Shown here in pieces: positions 17,651 to 25,563 of a stretch of 57,769 nt of DNA. This DNA is from Gammaproteobacteria bacterium. GTDB lineage: Bacteria; Pseudomonadota; Gammaproteobacteria; Nitrosococcales; Methylophagaceae. How positions within the stretch are numbered: position 1 is the stretch's first letter; every line of letters starts with the position of its first letter. The notes beneath the pieces are model-generated. The model did not search any database. It saw only the letters and a program-made list of their open reading frames with translations, and was not told where the DNA came from. The position numbers and the translations under genes are program-made. The stretch is taken from assembly GCA_029210875.1 (NCBI GenBank), contig JARGFJ010000012.1:1-57769 (forward strand), given 5' to 3'.

Positions 17651-18310
17651 TTACTTTGATAATGTAAACACAATTTCTTGTGTTGCTTGGCGTTCTACAG
17701 GCTGACCATCAATGACCTGTGGTTTAAATTTCCATTTCAAAATCGCAGTTAATGCCGATTGATCAAATATATTTTCGGGTGTTGCTTTAACCACAACAGG
17801 ATCACGGACCTGTCCATCTTTTGTAATCGTAAATGATACTGTAACCACACCTTCAATACCTCTACGCTGAGCGGCACGAGGATATTTCGGAGGCATACGA
17901 ACCAGCGGTACAACCTCATCATTCATAGCAGGCATCGCTGTCGGTGCTGGAGGTGCAGGCGTTGTTACTGGTGCAGCTGAAAAATCACCAATATAAGGTC
18001 CACCAGCAATATTAAGTGGCACATCAATACGAGGCATATCCAATTTCGGCGTTGGTGCTTTGGGTTTATTCGCCTGGGGCGCAGGTACTTTAGGTGGCGG
18101 TGGCGGTTTTTTGGGTGGTGGTGGTTTTTTAGGTAGTTCGCGTTTTTTAATCTCTGGTGTTGTTTCACGTTTTAAGCGAACAAAATCCAATAAGCGAATA
18201 TCTTCCATCACATGCCGTTCAATGCTATTTGATGATGTCATGTGTTGCATCAATGCAAACAACCCAAAATTGACCAGCAACGCAATAATGAGACCTATAG
18301 TTAAACGCAT
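17651..18310 (-). CDS. tonB2: TonB-family energy transducer (TonB2 type)
   Basis: A 219-residue protein: a membrane anchor at residues 4-24, a proline-lysine rich stretch from about 55 to 90 (KKPPPPKKPPPPP), and a C-terminal TonB domain with PRAAQRRGIEGVVTVSFTI and ILKWKFKPQVIDGQPV. It spans the periplasm and couples the proton-motive force, harvested by ExbB/ExbD, to outer-membrane receptors. The short length and gene order (exbB-exbD-tonB-TPR) match the TonB2 class. No receptor gene is present nearby. Confidence 0.93.
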   Translation of the reverse strand: MRLTIGLIIALLVNFGLFALMQHMTSSNSIERHVMEDIRLLDFVRLKRETTPEIKKRELPKKPPPPKKPPPPPKVPAPQANKPKAPTPKLDMPRIDVPLNIAGGPYIGDFSAAPVTTPAPPAPTAMPAMNDEVVPLVRMPPKYPRAAQRRGIEGVVTVSFTITKDGQVRDPVVVKATPENIFDQSALTAILKWKFKPQVIDGQPVERQATQEIVFTLSK

Positions 18311-18322
18311 TAATGTTGTTCC

Positions 18323-18730
18323 TTAATCGCGTTCAGCAGCGATCGAAACATTAGCAACTCCAGCAAGACGCGCTTGATCCATCACTTCAATTAACAAGCC
18401 GGTTTTAGCCTCTTTATCAGCTAATATAATGACAGATCCTTCAGGATTTTCTGCATGCATACGTTCAACATTGGCACGCACAGCACGTTGTTCTATCTGA
18501 CGACCGTCCATCCATACTTCACCATTGGGCTTAATTGCAATCAGGATATTAGCCAACTCTTTTTGTACGGCAGTTTTGGCTGAAGGACGACTGATATCAA
18601 CCCCGGTTTCTTTAACAAAAGAAGTAGTTACAATAAAAAATATCAATAATATAAATACCATATCAATCAATGGCGTCATATTAACTTCAGCTATAGCACC
18701 ACTTTGGCGGCGTGAGTGACGATGTCTCAT
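18323..18730 (-). CDS. exbD2: biopolymer transport protein ExbD (TonB2 system)
   Basis: A 135-residue protein with an N-terminal cytoplasmic tail, one membrane helix containing the essential acidic residue in MTPLIDMVFILLIFF, and a periplasmic domain. Family blocks GEVWMDGRQIE and VIILADKEAKTG are present. It forms the proton channel with ExbB and drives TonB. It lies 16 bases after exbB and 12 before tonB. Confidence 0.94.
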   Translation of the reverse strand: MRHRHSRRQSGAIAEVNMTPLIDMVFILLIFFIVTTSFVKETGVDISRPSAKTAVQKELANILIAIKPNGEVWMDGRQIEQRAVRANVERMHAENPEGSVIILADKEAKTGLLIEVMDQARLAGVANVSIAAERD

Positions 18731-18746
18731 AATCTATGCTCTACCT

Positions 18747-19271
18747 TTAATCTCGACGTAAGGCATCGGCGACATTATCAACCGTACGTGCCACACGCTG
18801 TTCTAATTGAGTACTAAAATACATGCCTGACAATGCTGCCAATAAGCCACCCATAGTAGTAATTAATGCGACCGAAATACCGCCCGCCATACCTCGTGCA
18901 TTACCTGTACCAAATACAGTTAACACATCAAAGGTTTGAATCATGCCCGCGACAGTGCCTAACAGACCCAGCATAGGCAAGGCAACAATTAAAGTACGAA
19001 TCGACATCAAATAACGTTTTAGTTCTATCGCATTTTCAGCAATCATGCCTTGACGAATTTGTTGTGCATACCAGCTAATGCGATCAGAACGTGCATACCA
19101 TTCATTGATATATTTTTTTACCTGTTTAGGGTGAATAAAATAAACAAACACATAACGTTCAACGATTAGCGTCCACATCACTATTGAGGTCAATAAAATG
19201 ACCCACAATATCACTCCGCCACTTTCCAGCAGCAGTTGAATATCAAATAGACTAGTTGCCAGTGTTTCCAT
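18747..19271 (-). CDS. exbB2: MotA/TolQ/ExbB proton channel protein (ExbB2)
   Basis: I choose METLATSLFDI (19271) as start, giving 174 residues, the usual ExbB2 size; a longer frame from TTG at 19292 is less likely. Three membrane helices are visible, with the conserved block LPMLGLLGTVAGMIQTFD and the GGISVALITTMGGLLAA helix. The start overlaps the end of ttpC by 20 bases, so translation is coupled. Confidence 0.9.
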   Translation of the reverse strand: METLATSLFDIQLLLESGGVILWVILLTSIVMWTLIVERYVFVYFIHPKQVKKYINEWYARSDRISWYAQQIRQGMIAENAIELKRYLMSIRTLIVALPMLGLLGTVAGMIQTFDVLTVFGTGNARGMAGGISVALITTMGGLLAALSGMYFSTQLEQRVARTVDNVADALRRD

Positions 19272-20610
19272 ACTGCTCTGCATTTCGTGCAACTAAGGAC
19301 GCACTTTCTTCATCTAAAATTTGTACTAAACGATTACTTTTGCTTGATAGTGCGCTGTGCATTAACAAAATAGGAATAGCTACTGCTAACCCTAACTCAG
19401 TCGTGACCAATGCTTGAGAAATACCACCCGACATTAGTTTTGGATCACCCGTACCAAACAAGGTAATTGACTGGAATGTTTCAATCATGCCCGACACTGT
19501 ACCTAATAATCCCAGCATCGGTGCAATTGCAGCCAAAATAGCCAAGGTAATCAAACCTCGTTCAATTTTAGGAATTTCTCGCAAGATAGCTTCATCCAAT
19601 TTCAACTGTAAGGTTTCAAAATCGTGAGCAAGACTATCGTTATAAACAGCCAGGATACGACCCAATGGGTTTGAAGGACTCGCCTGTTTTTGTTTTTGTT
19701 GCCTGGCAACACCACGACCAACCAGTAACAATGTTACAAAGCGTTGTATCGCAACCAATAAACCAATTGCACCTAAGCCCAGGATAATAAAGCCGATCCA
19801 ACCTCCTTGTTCAATACGTTCTTTCAGATCGGGTGCTTGTACTAACAGTGCCATAATCGCACCACGGGTGGGGTCAACCACTGCAGCGTGCAAACGTCCA
19901 TCAGTCGTACTTTCAAAGTCGGAAACGACATGTCGTAAACGATCAACTGGTTGACGGCCAAGTTCAACCAAATTTCCTGTTTCTGATAAATAGCGTAAAA
20001 ACTTGCCTTCACTAAATGCTGAGAACACGCCAATACGTGTTACTTCGCGATCTTCAACTTTTCCTTCTGCCGTAATCACTGGTGATTGAAAACGCGTTAC
20101 TTTGGCTGATTCCGTCATCTCTTCCTGTAACAATAACCATAATTCGCGTAATTCTGAAATTGTAGGTTGTTGTTTGCGTTCAGCAAGCGATTTTAAAAAA
20201 CCGGCTCTATGTGGTTTTTGAACAGAAATCATTGAGCTTTCTAACACGCCACGACTGTCATTAGCCATTTGTCTAACTGTGCCAAACAACTCACCTAAGG
20301 AGCCTGATTTTTCTTGTAATAATGTTTCACGATTTGCCAAGGCTTTTTCCTGATCTTGAAAGGCCAAATTAAGCAATTCGGTTTGCTGCTCTTCAAATGC
20401 TAATTGCGCTTTTGCTTGTGCTAACAAGCGGGCTTGATCATCTCGTGCAGTAACAAATTCTACTTCACGTAATTTGTTTTGTTGTTGTTCCAATACTCGT
20501 TCACGTTTTACTTGCTCAAGCAAGGCATCAAGATCGCCCGGCTTATCGGCGGCATAACTTAAAGAACCAGAAAACATAAACATTACTATAACTGAAATTA
20601 GTTGTTTCAT
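19252..20610 (-). CDS. ttpC: TtpC-like MotA/TolQ/ExbB protein with periplasmic coiled-coil domain
   Basis: A 452-residue protein with a signal peptide (ending near SLSYAA), a long charged coiled-coil region (about 25-105), a periplasmic domain, and a C-terminal ExbB-like part with three helices and LAAIAPMLGLLGTVSGMIETF. This is the architecture of TtpC, the extra ExbB-like component needed by Vibrio TonB2 systems. Its ATG overlaps the TGA of the DUF3450 gene (ATGA), and its end overlaps exbB2. Confidence 0.9.
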   Translation of the reverse strand: MKQLISVIVMFMFSGSLSYAADKPGDLDALLEQVKRERVLEQQQNKLREVEFVTARDDQARLLAQAKAQLAFEEQQTELLNLAFQDQEKALANRETLLQEKSGSLGELFGTVRQMANDSRGVLESSMISVQKPHRAGFLKSLAERKQQPTISELRELWLLLQEEMTESAKVTRFQSPVITAEGKVEDREVTRIGVFSAFSEGKFLRYLSETGNLVELGRQPVDRLRHVVSDFESTTDGRLHAAVVDPTRGAIMALLVQAPDLKERIEQGGWIGFIILGLGAIGLLVAIQRFVTLLLVGRGVARQQKQKQASPSNPLGRILAVYNDSLAHDFETLQLKLDEAILREIPKIERGLITLAILAAIAPMLGLLGTVSGMIETFQSITLFGTGDPKLMSGGISQALVTTELGLAVAIPILLMHSALSSKSNRLVQILDEESASLVARNAEQYGNTGN

Positions 20611-21398
20611 TGTGCAACCTCCACCGTGTTAACTGGTAACACCAGTAAATCAGGAGGTAATTGTTTGCTTGCAACCTTCAAAGCTTGATCGACAGATTGT
20701 CGATAAGAATTATCTAACTGTACCCATTGCTGAGATTTTTTATCCCACATGCCAACTTCTTGTCCATCCAGGGTTAAATAATACAAACTGACTCGCCCGA
20801 TCCGAACAAAATCAACAGTTCTAGTGTTATCTGCCATGGTCATTTCACCTTGATAGGCTTCAATAGTACGACCATATTCTGTTTCAACTTGATAAGCCTC
20901 TAAAATGCGACGGTACTTTTCTGAAATGGTCACATCAGCTCGTTCCATCAATGTTTGCAACTGAACAACGCGAGCATGACGCTCTTCCGGTAAGAATGGA
21001 ATATCAAGCGCAACAAATTGCGCCATGACATCAATCATATTAAGCATTAATGGCACAATCTCGCGTTGCGTACTTTCAATGTTACGCAATTGCAGATCGA
21101 TTGAATCCAGTTCTTTTTTTTGCGAGACCACTAATTTATCAAGCTGATCGTTATAAGCATGAAGACTATCTGTTTGCCGTAAAACATCACGATATTCAGC
21201 CAACATTTGTTGCGTTTCATCTGAAAGCGTATCAATTTGTTGTTGCGACTTTTGCGCTGCTATATCTGTTTCAACCTGAGTCGAGATTGCTTGTTCAAGC
21301 GTATCGGCTGAGGACATAATTGGGAGTAAGACGACCAGAAGGGCACCGAACCAGTATAACTTGCCCCATTTGTTTCTATTCTGCATAACTGTTTCCAT
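20607..21398 (-). CDS. periplasmic DUF3450 protein, first gene of the TonB2 operon
   Basis: A 263-residue protein with a signal peptide (LYWFGALLVVLLPIMSSA) followed by a predicted coiled coil (about 35-115, with DETQQMLAEYRDVLRQTD) and a C-terminal domain with YYLTLDGQEVGMWD and WVQLDNSYRQSV. DUF3450 proteins regularly precede TtpC-ExbB-ExbD-TonB-TPR. The start may be METVMQNRNK (21398) or MQNRNK (21386). Its molecular role is not established; position argues for a structural partner of TtpC. Confidence 0.87.
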   Translation of the reverse strand: METVMQNRNKWGKLYWFGALLVVLLPIMSSADTLEQAISTQVETDIAAQKSQQQIDTLSDETQQMLAEYRDVLRQTDSLHAYNDQLDKLVVSQKKELDSIDLQLRNIESTQREIVPLMLNMIDVMAQFVALDIPFLPEERHARVVQLQTLMERADVTISEKYRRILEAYQVETEYGRTIEAYQGEMTMADNTRTVDFVRIGRVSLYYLTLDGQEVGMWDKKSQQWVQLDNSYRQSVDQALKVASKQLPPDLLVLPVNTVEVAQ

Positions 21399-21657
21399 TT
21401 AATTTAGGAATGCCAACTACTGTTGCACGTCAAATTCAAACAGCAATAGTAACAAGAGAAATCGATACTGGGAACGCAAAATGTGATCAAAAAAGAAGTT
21501 GATCGTCGAACAGCGGGGAATGTAGATCTAATTTTTACGAAAAAGTAGCAACCAGAATCACTTGTTCTAATTGTCGGTGGTGGTGTTGAGTTAAAACCCA
21601 ACCCACAACCGAGTTGTCATCCTATGTTTGCAGTTGATACCATGCTATGACGTGGTT

Positions 21658-21666
21658 GGGGGGGGG
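21658..21666. repeat. homopolymeric G9 tract
   Basis: Nine consecutive G residues in an otherwise AT-rich spacer between the TonB2 operon start and the terminator of the first two-component operon. Tracts like this are prone to slippage. The tract is about 260 bases from the TonB2 start codon, so a promoter-spacing effect on that operon is only a possibility. Confidence 0.8.
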
Positions 21667-21675
21667 ATTACAAGC

Positions 21676-21706
21676 AAAAAAAAGCCAGACTATAAAAGTC
21701 TGGCCT
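21676..21706 (-). terminator. intrinsic terminator of the first sensor kinase/regulator operon
   Basis: On the minus strand GCCAGAC-TTTTATA-GTCTGGC is followed directly by a run of eight T (plus strand A-run 21676-21683). It lies about 165 bases downstream of the response-regulator stop, so the transcript has a long 3' segment (21707-21869) without an obvious gene. Confidence 0.85.
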
Positions 21707-21717
21707 AACACCTTCAA

Positions 21718-21856
21718 AGAAGGAGAGAGAAATATTAAGTCATACAGAAGCTGAATTCTTTAAACTTGCTGCTAATGATACGGACAACACGTTATTTAGA
21801 AATGAGCGACTTATCCCAATTAATCGGGAATAGTTTCCTAATGTTCTCTCCTTTAT
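21718..21856. repeat. facing inverted repeats with ribosome-binding-site-like cores
   Basis: GAAGGAGAGAGAAATATTAAG on the plus strand (from 21719) and AAAGGAGAGAACATTAGG on the minus strand (ending at 21837) are imperfect inverted copies bounding about 100 bases. The plus strand between them is open for 33 codons (21732-21830), reading protein-like (SHTEAEFFKLAANDTDN), but only ATA is available as start. The centre contains TCCCAATTAATCGGGA, a near palindrome. I cannot tell whether this is a structured RNA, a degenerate gene or a small element. Confidence 0.35.
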
Positions 21857-21869
21857 GTATTTACTTGGC

Positions 21870-22505
21870 TTAAGACGATAATCCATGACTGATTGCAAAG
21901 CGCATTAACTCAGCTGTTTTATTAATATCAAGCTTACTTTTAATCTGAGTCAGATTATTTGCGACAGTTTTATAGCTAATTCCTAAGACATCAGAGATTT
22001 CATTCATGCTTTTGCCTTCACCAACTAAACGCAGAATTTCCAGCTCGCGCCGAGAAAGATCACTCAAGGCACTGGTGCCGGCTCCGATATTTAGCATCGC
22101 TAATTGTTGGGCTGTATCAGGGCTAAGGTAGGTTTTGCCTTCCAACACTTTTTCAACTGCTTCAACTAAATGGTCAGCCGCATTATTTTTGGTGATATAG
22201 CCTCGTGCTCCAGCCTGCATCGCACGAGAAGCAAATACTGGATCCTCATGCATACTAAACATCAGGACCTTGGTATTTTCTCTATTGGCTCGCATTTTAC
22301 GAAGCACTTCCAAACCACCAATACCTGGCAAGGTAATATCTAACAACACCATATCCGGATAAAATTCCTGGAATAGTCGGTAGCCTTCTTCTCCCGTTTC
22401 AGCTTCAATTACCTTTGCTGTCGGAATTTGTTGTATTAACTGACGACATCCTGCTCGAACTATTGGATGATCATCAATGACGAGAATCGTTACTGATTGC
22501 TTCAT
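21870..22505 (-). CDS. NarL/LuxR-family response regulator (MoxX-like), first pair
   Basis: A 211-residue regulator: receiver domain (1-120) with the acidic pocket in VIDDHP, phospho-acceptor Asp56 in LLDITLP and the conserved lysine in YITKNN, then a LuxR-type helix-turn-helix (about 145-205) with LSRRELEILRLVGEGKSMNEIS and KTVANNLTQIKSKL. Its partner kinase lies three bases upstream. It is a clear paralogue of the regulator at 41134-41772. Targets are unknown; in methylotrophs such pairs control methanol oxidation genes. Confidence 0.9.
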   Translation of the reverse strand: MKQSVTILVIDDHPIVRAGCRQLIQQIPTAKVIEAETGEEGYRLFQEFYPDMVLLDITLPGIGGLEVLRKMRANRENTKVLMFSMHEDPVFASRAMQAGARGYITKNNAADHLVEAVEKVLEGKTYLSPDTAQQLAMLNIGAGTSALSDLSRRELEILRLVGEGKSMNEISDVLGISYKTVANNLTQIKSKLDINKTAELMRFAISHGLSS

Positions 22506-22508
22506 GTA

Positions 22509-23837
22509 TTACTTTTCCTCTAATGGAATGATAACGCGAACTTGCAAGCCTCGACCTTCTGTCGTATCAAAGGCAATACGCCCTCGCAAAGCCGAAACAC
22601 GTTCTCGCATCCCGATTAAGCCGAAACCTCTCACTACATTTGCACTTAAACCTTTACCATCATCGGTGACCGATACTTTTAAGGTTTCTTTTTCTCGACG
22701 GACTTCGACTTTAACGTGTTTGGCTTGTGCATGTCTGACACAGTTAGTTGTACATTCTTGCACTAATCGATAGACAGTCACCTGCAAGGTATCGGGTAAA
22801 TCTGAAAAATCACCAACCAAATCCCATTCCCAGTCGATTTCTGGCTGCCTTTCACGCCAATTTCGAATCATATCGCGAATCGCATCAGCCAGGCCCAGAT
22901 CATCTAAGGTCATCGGTCTTAAACGACTTAACATTTTACGTACTAAGGACTGAATGTGATTAGTAATCGTTTTAACTGAAGCCACTTTTTGTTCGACTTG
23001 AGTTAATAAATGTTCATTTGCAATCCGCTCAATATCAGCCAAATCAACACGGATACCGAACAGACACGGACCTAATTCATCATGAAGTTCACGCGCCAAA
23101 TCACGCCGTTCTGATTCTTGTACGGTGAGCATATTGCCGGCCAGAGCATGGTTTTCTGCAATGGTTTTTTCCAAAACGCTGGCCATATGATTAAAGCGGA
23201 TTTGGATCGGTGAGACCTCTTTTACCACCGAGGCTTCGACCCTGGCAGAGAAATCACCTTTTTCTAATTTACCCAATGCATTAGCCAAGGTTTCCAGCGG
23301 TTTTAAACCTTGCCTTAAGGCCATATAAATCAGCCCAACAATCAAAACCAAAAAGAAGGATCCCAACCAAAACAACACTTGCACATCTCGCCATACCTCG
23401 GTGATTTCATCACTTGGATCAGCCTCAACCACCAGATAACCATATGATTTACTGCCTTTAGTAATCAAGCGTCGGAATGCAACTGCTTCCGGTTTCATGA
23501 TTTTAATAAACCAATTTGGCGCATCTGGAATATTGATAAAATTTGAACTTTTTTCATGACCAATTAAAGCTTGACCATGCATATCTTCAAACCAGGCTCT
23601 GATGTGACGGGTATCTTTTACACTATCAACAATCAACGTAAGACGCTCACCCAGATCATTAGAAAAACGTAAGGTAGGCAGAGCATTTATCAATAAACCC
23701 TTCGCTAATTGTGTGCTCGACTCCATTTCAGAAACCACAGCTTGGCGGGCATTTTTGACCATAAAAAACCCTGCGACTGTAAAGTTGGTCAATAAAATGA
23801 TAGTAACAATCACGACTATGCGAAATTTTAAGCTCAT
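22509..23837 (-). CDS. MoxY-like sensor histidine kinase, first pair
   Basis: A 442-residue kinase. Membrane helix 1 at about 6-26, a periplasmic region to about 150, helix 2 at 156-173, HAMP at about 174-226, then a HisKA_3 dimerisation domain with phospho-acceptor His252 (ARELHDELGPCLFG) and an HATPase with DDGKGL and GLIGMRERV. The periplasmic part contains PNWFIKIMKPEAVAFRRL, a counterpart of which occurs in the kinase at 41769-43484, and resembles the LapD/MoxY-type N-terminal domain. No PAS domain is present in this copy. It diverges from hemL, with 73 bases between the start codons. Confidence 0.87.
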   Translation of the reverse strand: MSLKFRIVVIVTIILLTNFTVAGFFMVKNARQAVVSEMESSTQLAKGLLINALPTLRFSNDLGERLTLIVDSVKDTRHIRAWFEDMHGQALIGHEKSSNFINIPDAPNWFIKIMKPEAVAFRRLITKGSKSYGYLVVEADPSDEITEVWRDVQVLFWLGSFFLVLIVGLIYMALRQGLKPLETLANALGKLEKGDFSARVEASVVKEVSPIQIRFNHMASVLEKTIAENHALAGNMLTVQESERRDLARELHDELGPCLFGIRVDLADIERIANEHLLTQVEQKVASVKTITNHIQSLVRKMLSRLRPMTLDDLGLADAIRDMIRNWRERQPEIDWEWDLVGDFSDLPDTLQVTVYRLVQECTTNCVRHAQAKHVKVEVRREKETLKVSVTDDGKGLSANVVRGFGLIGMRERVSALRGRIAFDTTEGRGLQVRVIIPLEEK

Positions 23838-23910
23838 AAAAATCGGTAATCCGGCAAAGATGAGCTAGAATTATCGCATATCTTTAGATTTAACCTGTCA
23901 GGAATTCACC

Positions 23911-25191
23911 ATGCATACAAATCACGACCTTTTTACTCACGCCCAACAACATATTCCAGGTGGCGTCAATTCACCCGTTAGAGCATTTAAAGGTGTCGGT
24001 GGTGATCCTGTTTTCTTTCGTGAAGGCAAAGGCGCATGGTTAACAGACGCTGAAGGCAAACGTTATATCGACTATGTTGGTTCTTGGGGGCCGATGATTT
24101 TAGGCCATGCTCATCCAGACGTTATCAAAACTGTTCAAGAAGCGGTATCACATGGTCTTGGTTTTGGTGCACCGACTGAAATTGAAATTGAAATGGCAGA
24201 GACCTTATGTCGCCTAGTACCATCAATGGAAATGGTGCGTATGGTCAGTTCTGGTACCGAAGCAACCATGAGTGCGATCCGTCTGGCACGCGGTTTCACT
24301 GGCCGCGACAAAATCGTTAAATTTGAAGGCTGTTATCACGGTCATGCTGATTCGTTATTAGTCAAAGCGGGTTCTGGTGCATTAACCTTAGGTGTGCCCT
24401 CTTCTGCTGGTGTGCCAGCGTCACTCGCCGAACATACCTTAACCTTACGTTATAACGATCTTGATTCTGTTCGTGACTGCTTTACTGAGTTGGGTAACCA
24501 AATTGCCTGCATCATTGTTGAACCTGTTGCTGGTAATATGAATTGTGTTTTACCTAGTGAAGGTTTCTTGCAAGGTTTACGCGACATCTGCGATCAATCG
24601 GGTGCCGTGTTAATTTTTGACGAAGTAATGACCGGATTTCGGGTGGCATTGGGTGGTGCCCAGCAACATTATGACGTGAAGCCGGATCTAACAACGTTAG
24701 GTAAAGTTGTTGGCGGCGGTTTGCCTGTGGGTGCTTTTGGCGGTAAGCGCGAAGTGATGGAACATATCGCACCATTGGGTCCGGTTTATCAGGCAGGCAC
24801 CTTATCAGGTAACCCGATTGCGATGGCGGCAGGACTGAGCACCTTAAACTTAATTCAAACGCCTGATTTTCATAAAAAACTGGATCAAACGGCCAAATCA
24901 TTAGTTGAAGGTTTACAACAACGTGCCGATGCTGCTGGTATTGGTTTTGCGACTAATCAAGTTGGCGGTATGTTTGGCCTTTTCTTTACACAAGAAAAAA
25001 ACATCCGTTTCTATGAACAAGTGGCTGAGTGTGATCAGGAACGCTTCAAAAAATTCTTCCACGGCATGTTAGATCAAGGTGTCTATCTGGCACCCTCTGC
25101 ATTTGAAGCCGGCTTTGTGTCAGCTGCACATGGTGACCATGAAATTCAAGCAACATTAGATGCTGCAGACAAAGTATTTGCGACGCTCTAG
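23911..25191 (+). CDS. hemL: glutamate-1-semialdehyde 2,1-aminomutase
   Basis: A 426-residue PLP enzyme of tetrapyrrole synthesis converting glutamate-1-semialdehyde to 5-aminolevulinate. Diagnostic blocks are [17 protein letters not shown] at the N-terminus, [31 protein letters not shown] and the cofactor lysine in [18 protein letters not shown]. Length is standard. A candidate -10 box (TAGAAT at 23865-23870) lies in the short spacer to the divergent kinase gene. It supplies heme for the cytochromes encoded elsewhere in the window. Confidence 0.98.
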   Translation: MHTNHDLFTHAQQHIPGGVNSPVRAFKGVGGDPVFFREGKGAWLTDAEGKRYIDYVGSWGPMILGHAHPDVIKTVQEAVSHGLGFGAPTEIEIEMAETLCRLVPSMEMVRMVSSGTEATMSAIRLARGFTGRDKIVKFEGCYHGHADSLLVKAGSGALTLGVPSSAGVPASLAEHTLTLRYNDLDSVRDCFTELGNQIACIIVEPVAGNMNCVLPSEGFLQGLRDICDQSGAVLIFDEVMTGFRVALGGAQQHYDVKPDLTTLGKVVGGGLPVGAFGGKREVMEHIAPLGPVYQAGTLSGNPIAMAAGLSTLNLIQTPDFHKKLDQTAKSLVEGLQQRADAAGIGFATNQVGGMFGLFFTQEKNIRFYEQVAECDQERFKKFFHGMLDQGVYLAPSAFEAGFVSAAHGDHEIQATLDAADKVFATL

Positions 25192-25206
25192 CGCCATAAG
25201 GCAACT

Positions 25207-25563
25207 ATGCTAACGTTATTGATACGATTATTATGGCTGGCGATGTGCCTGTTAATGGCCATCGCTTGGATCGTACAATTACCACTCGGCCCTTTTGGGC
25301 TGATGTTGCCCTATGCAACCATGTTGTTATCTTTGCGCGTGTTTCACTCCAGCCCAAAAACCTTTCGCTATATACACCACAGCTTTATTGCTTCAACCAT
25401 TATTATTTCGCTGATATTTGTCATCAGATTTTTATTCTATAGTGGCGACCAAGGTGGTATCGCAGCATTTTTCTTAGTGTATGGTGTGGGAATGGGTTAT
25501 TTACTCTTCATTGCCTTGTTTGGCCTGTTGTTAAAACTTAATTTTCAGATGAGACCATCATGA
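25207..25563 (+). CDS. small integral membrane protein of unknown function
   Basis: A 118-residue protein made almost entirely of hydrophobic segments (about 4-24, 28-46, 58-80, 88-112), so three or four membrane helices. I do not recognise a family. It lies 15 bases after hemL and its TGA overlaps the ATG of sbcB (ATGA), which makes it a real, translationally coupled gene. No functional residue stands out. Confidence 0.7.
   Translation: MLTLLIRLLWLAMCLLMAIAWIVQLPLGPFGLMLPYATMLLSLRVFHSSPKTFRYIHHSFIASTIIISLIFVIRFLFYSGDQGGIAAFFLVYGVGMGYLLFIALFGLLLKLNFQMRPS

Larger units (their letters stand above)
21399..21869. other. 471-base intergenic region: TonB2 operon promoter, G9 tract, terminator and an inverted-repeat segment
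   Basis: The part next to 21398 must carry the leftward TonB2 promoter; TTGACG occurs at 21442-21447 on the minus strand but no clear -10 box follows. A run of nine G lies at 21658-21666. The response-regulator operon terminates near 21676-21706. Between 21718 and 21856 two AGGAGAGA-containing sequences face each other on opposite strands. A minus-strand reading frame at 21404-21601 has no protein-like features and I reject it. Confidence 0.5.

Noticed and set aside
21404-21601. Minus-strand 65-codon frame upstream of the DUF3450 gene
   Set aside because: Composition is not protein-like, no ribosome-binding site, and it occupies the expected promoter region.
21732-21833. 33-codon plus-strand frame with an AGGAGAGAG site ahead
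   Set aside because: No ATG, GTG or TTG start is in frame; ATA would be required. Kept only as a finding, not as a gene.
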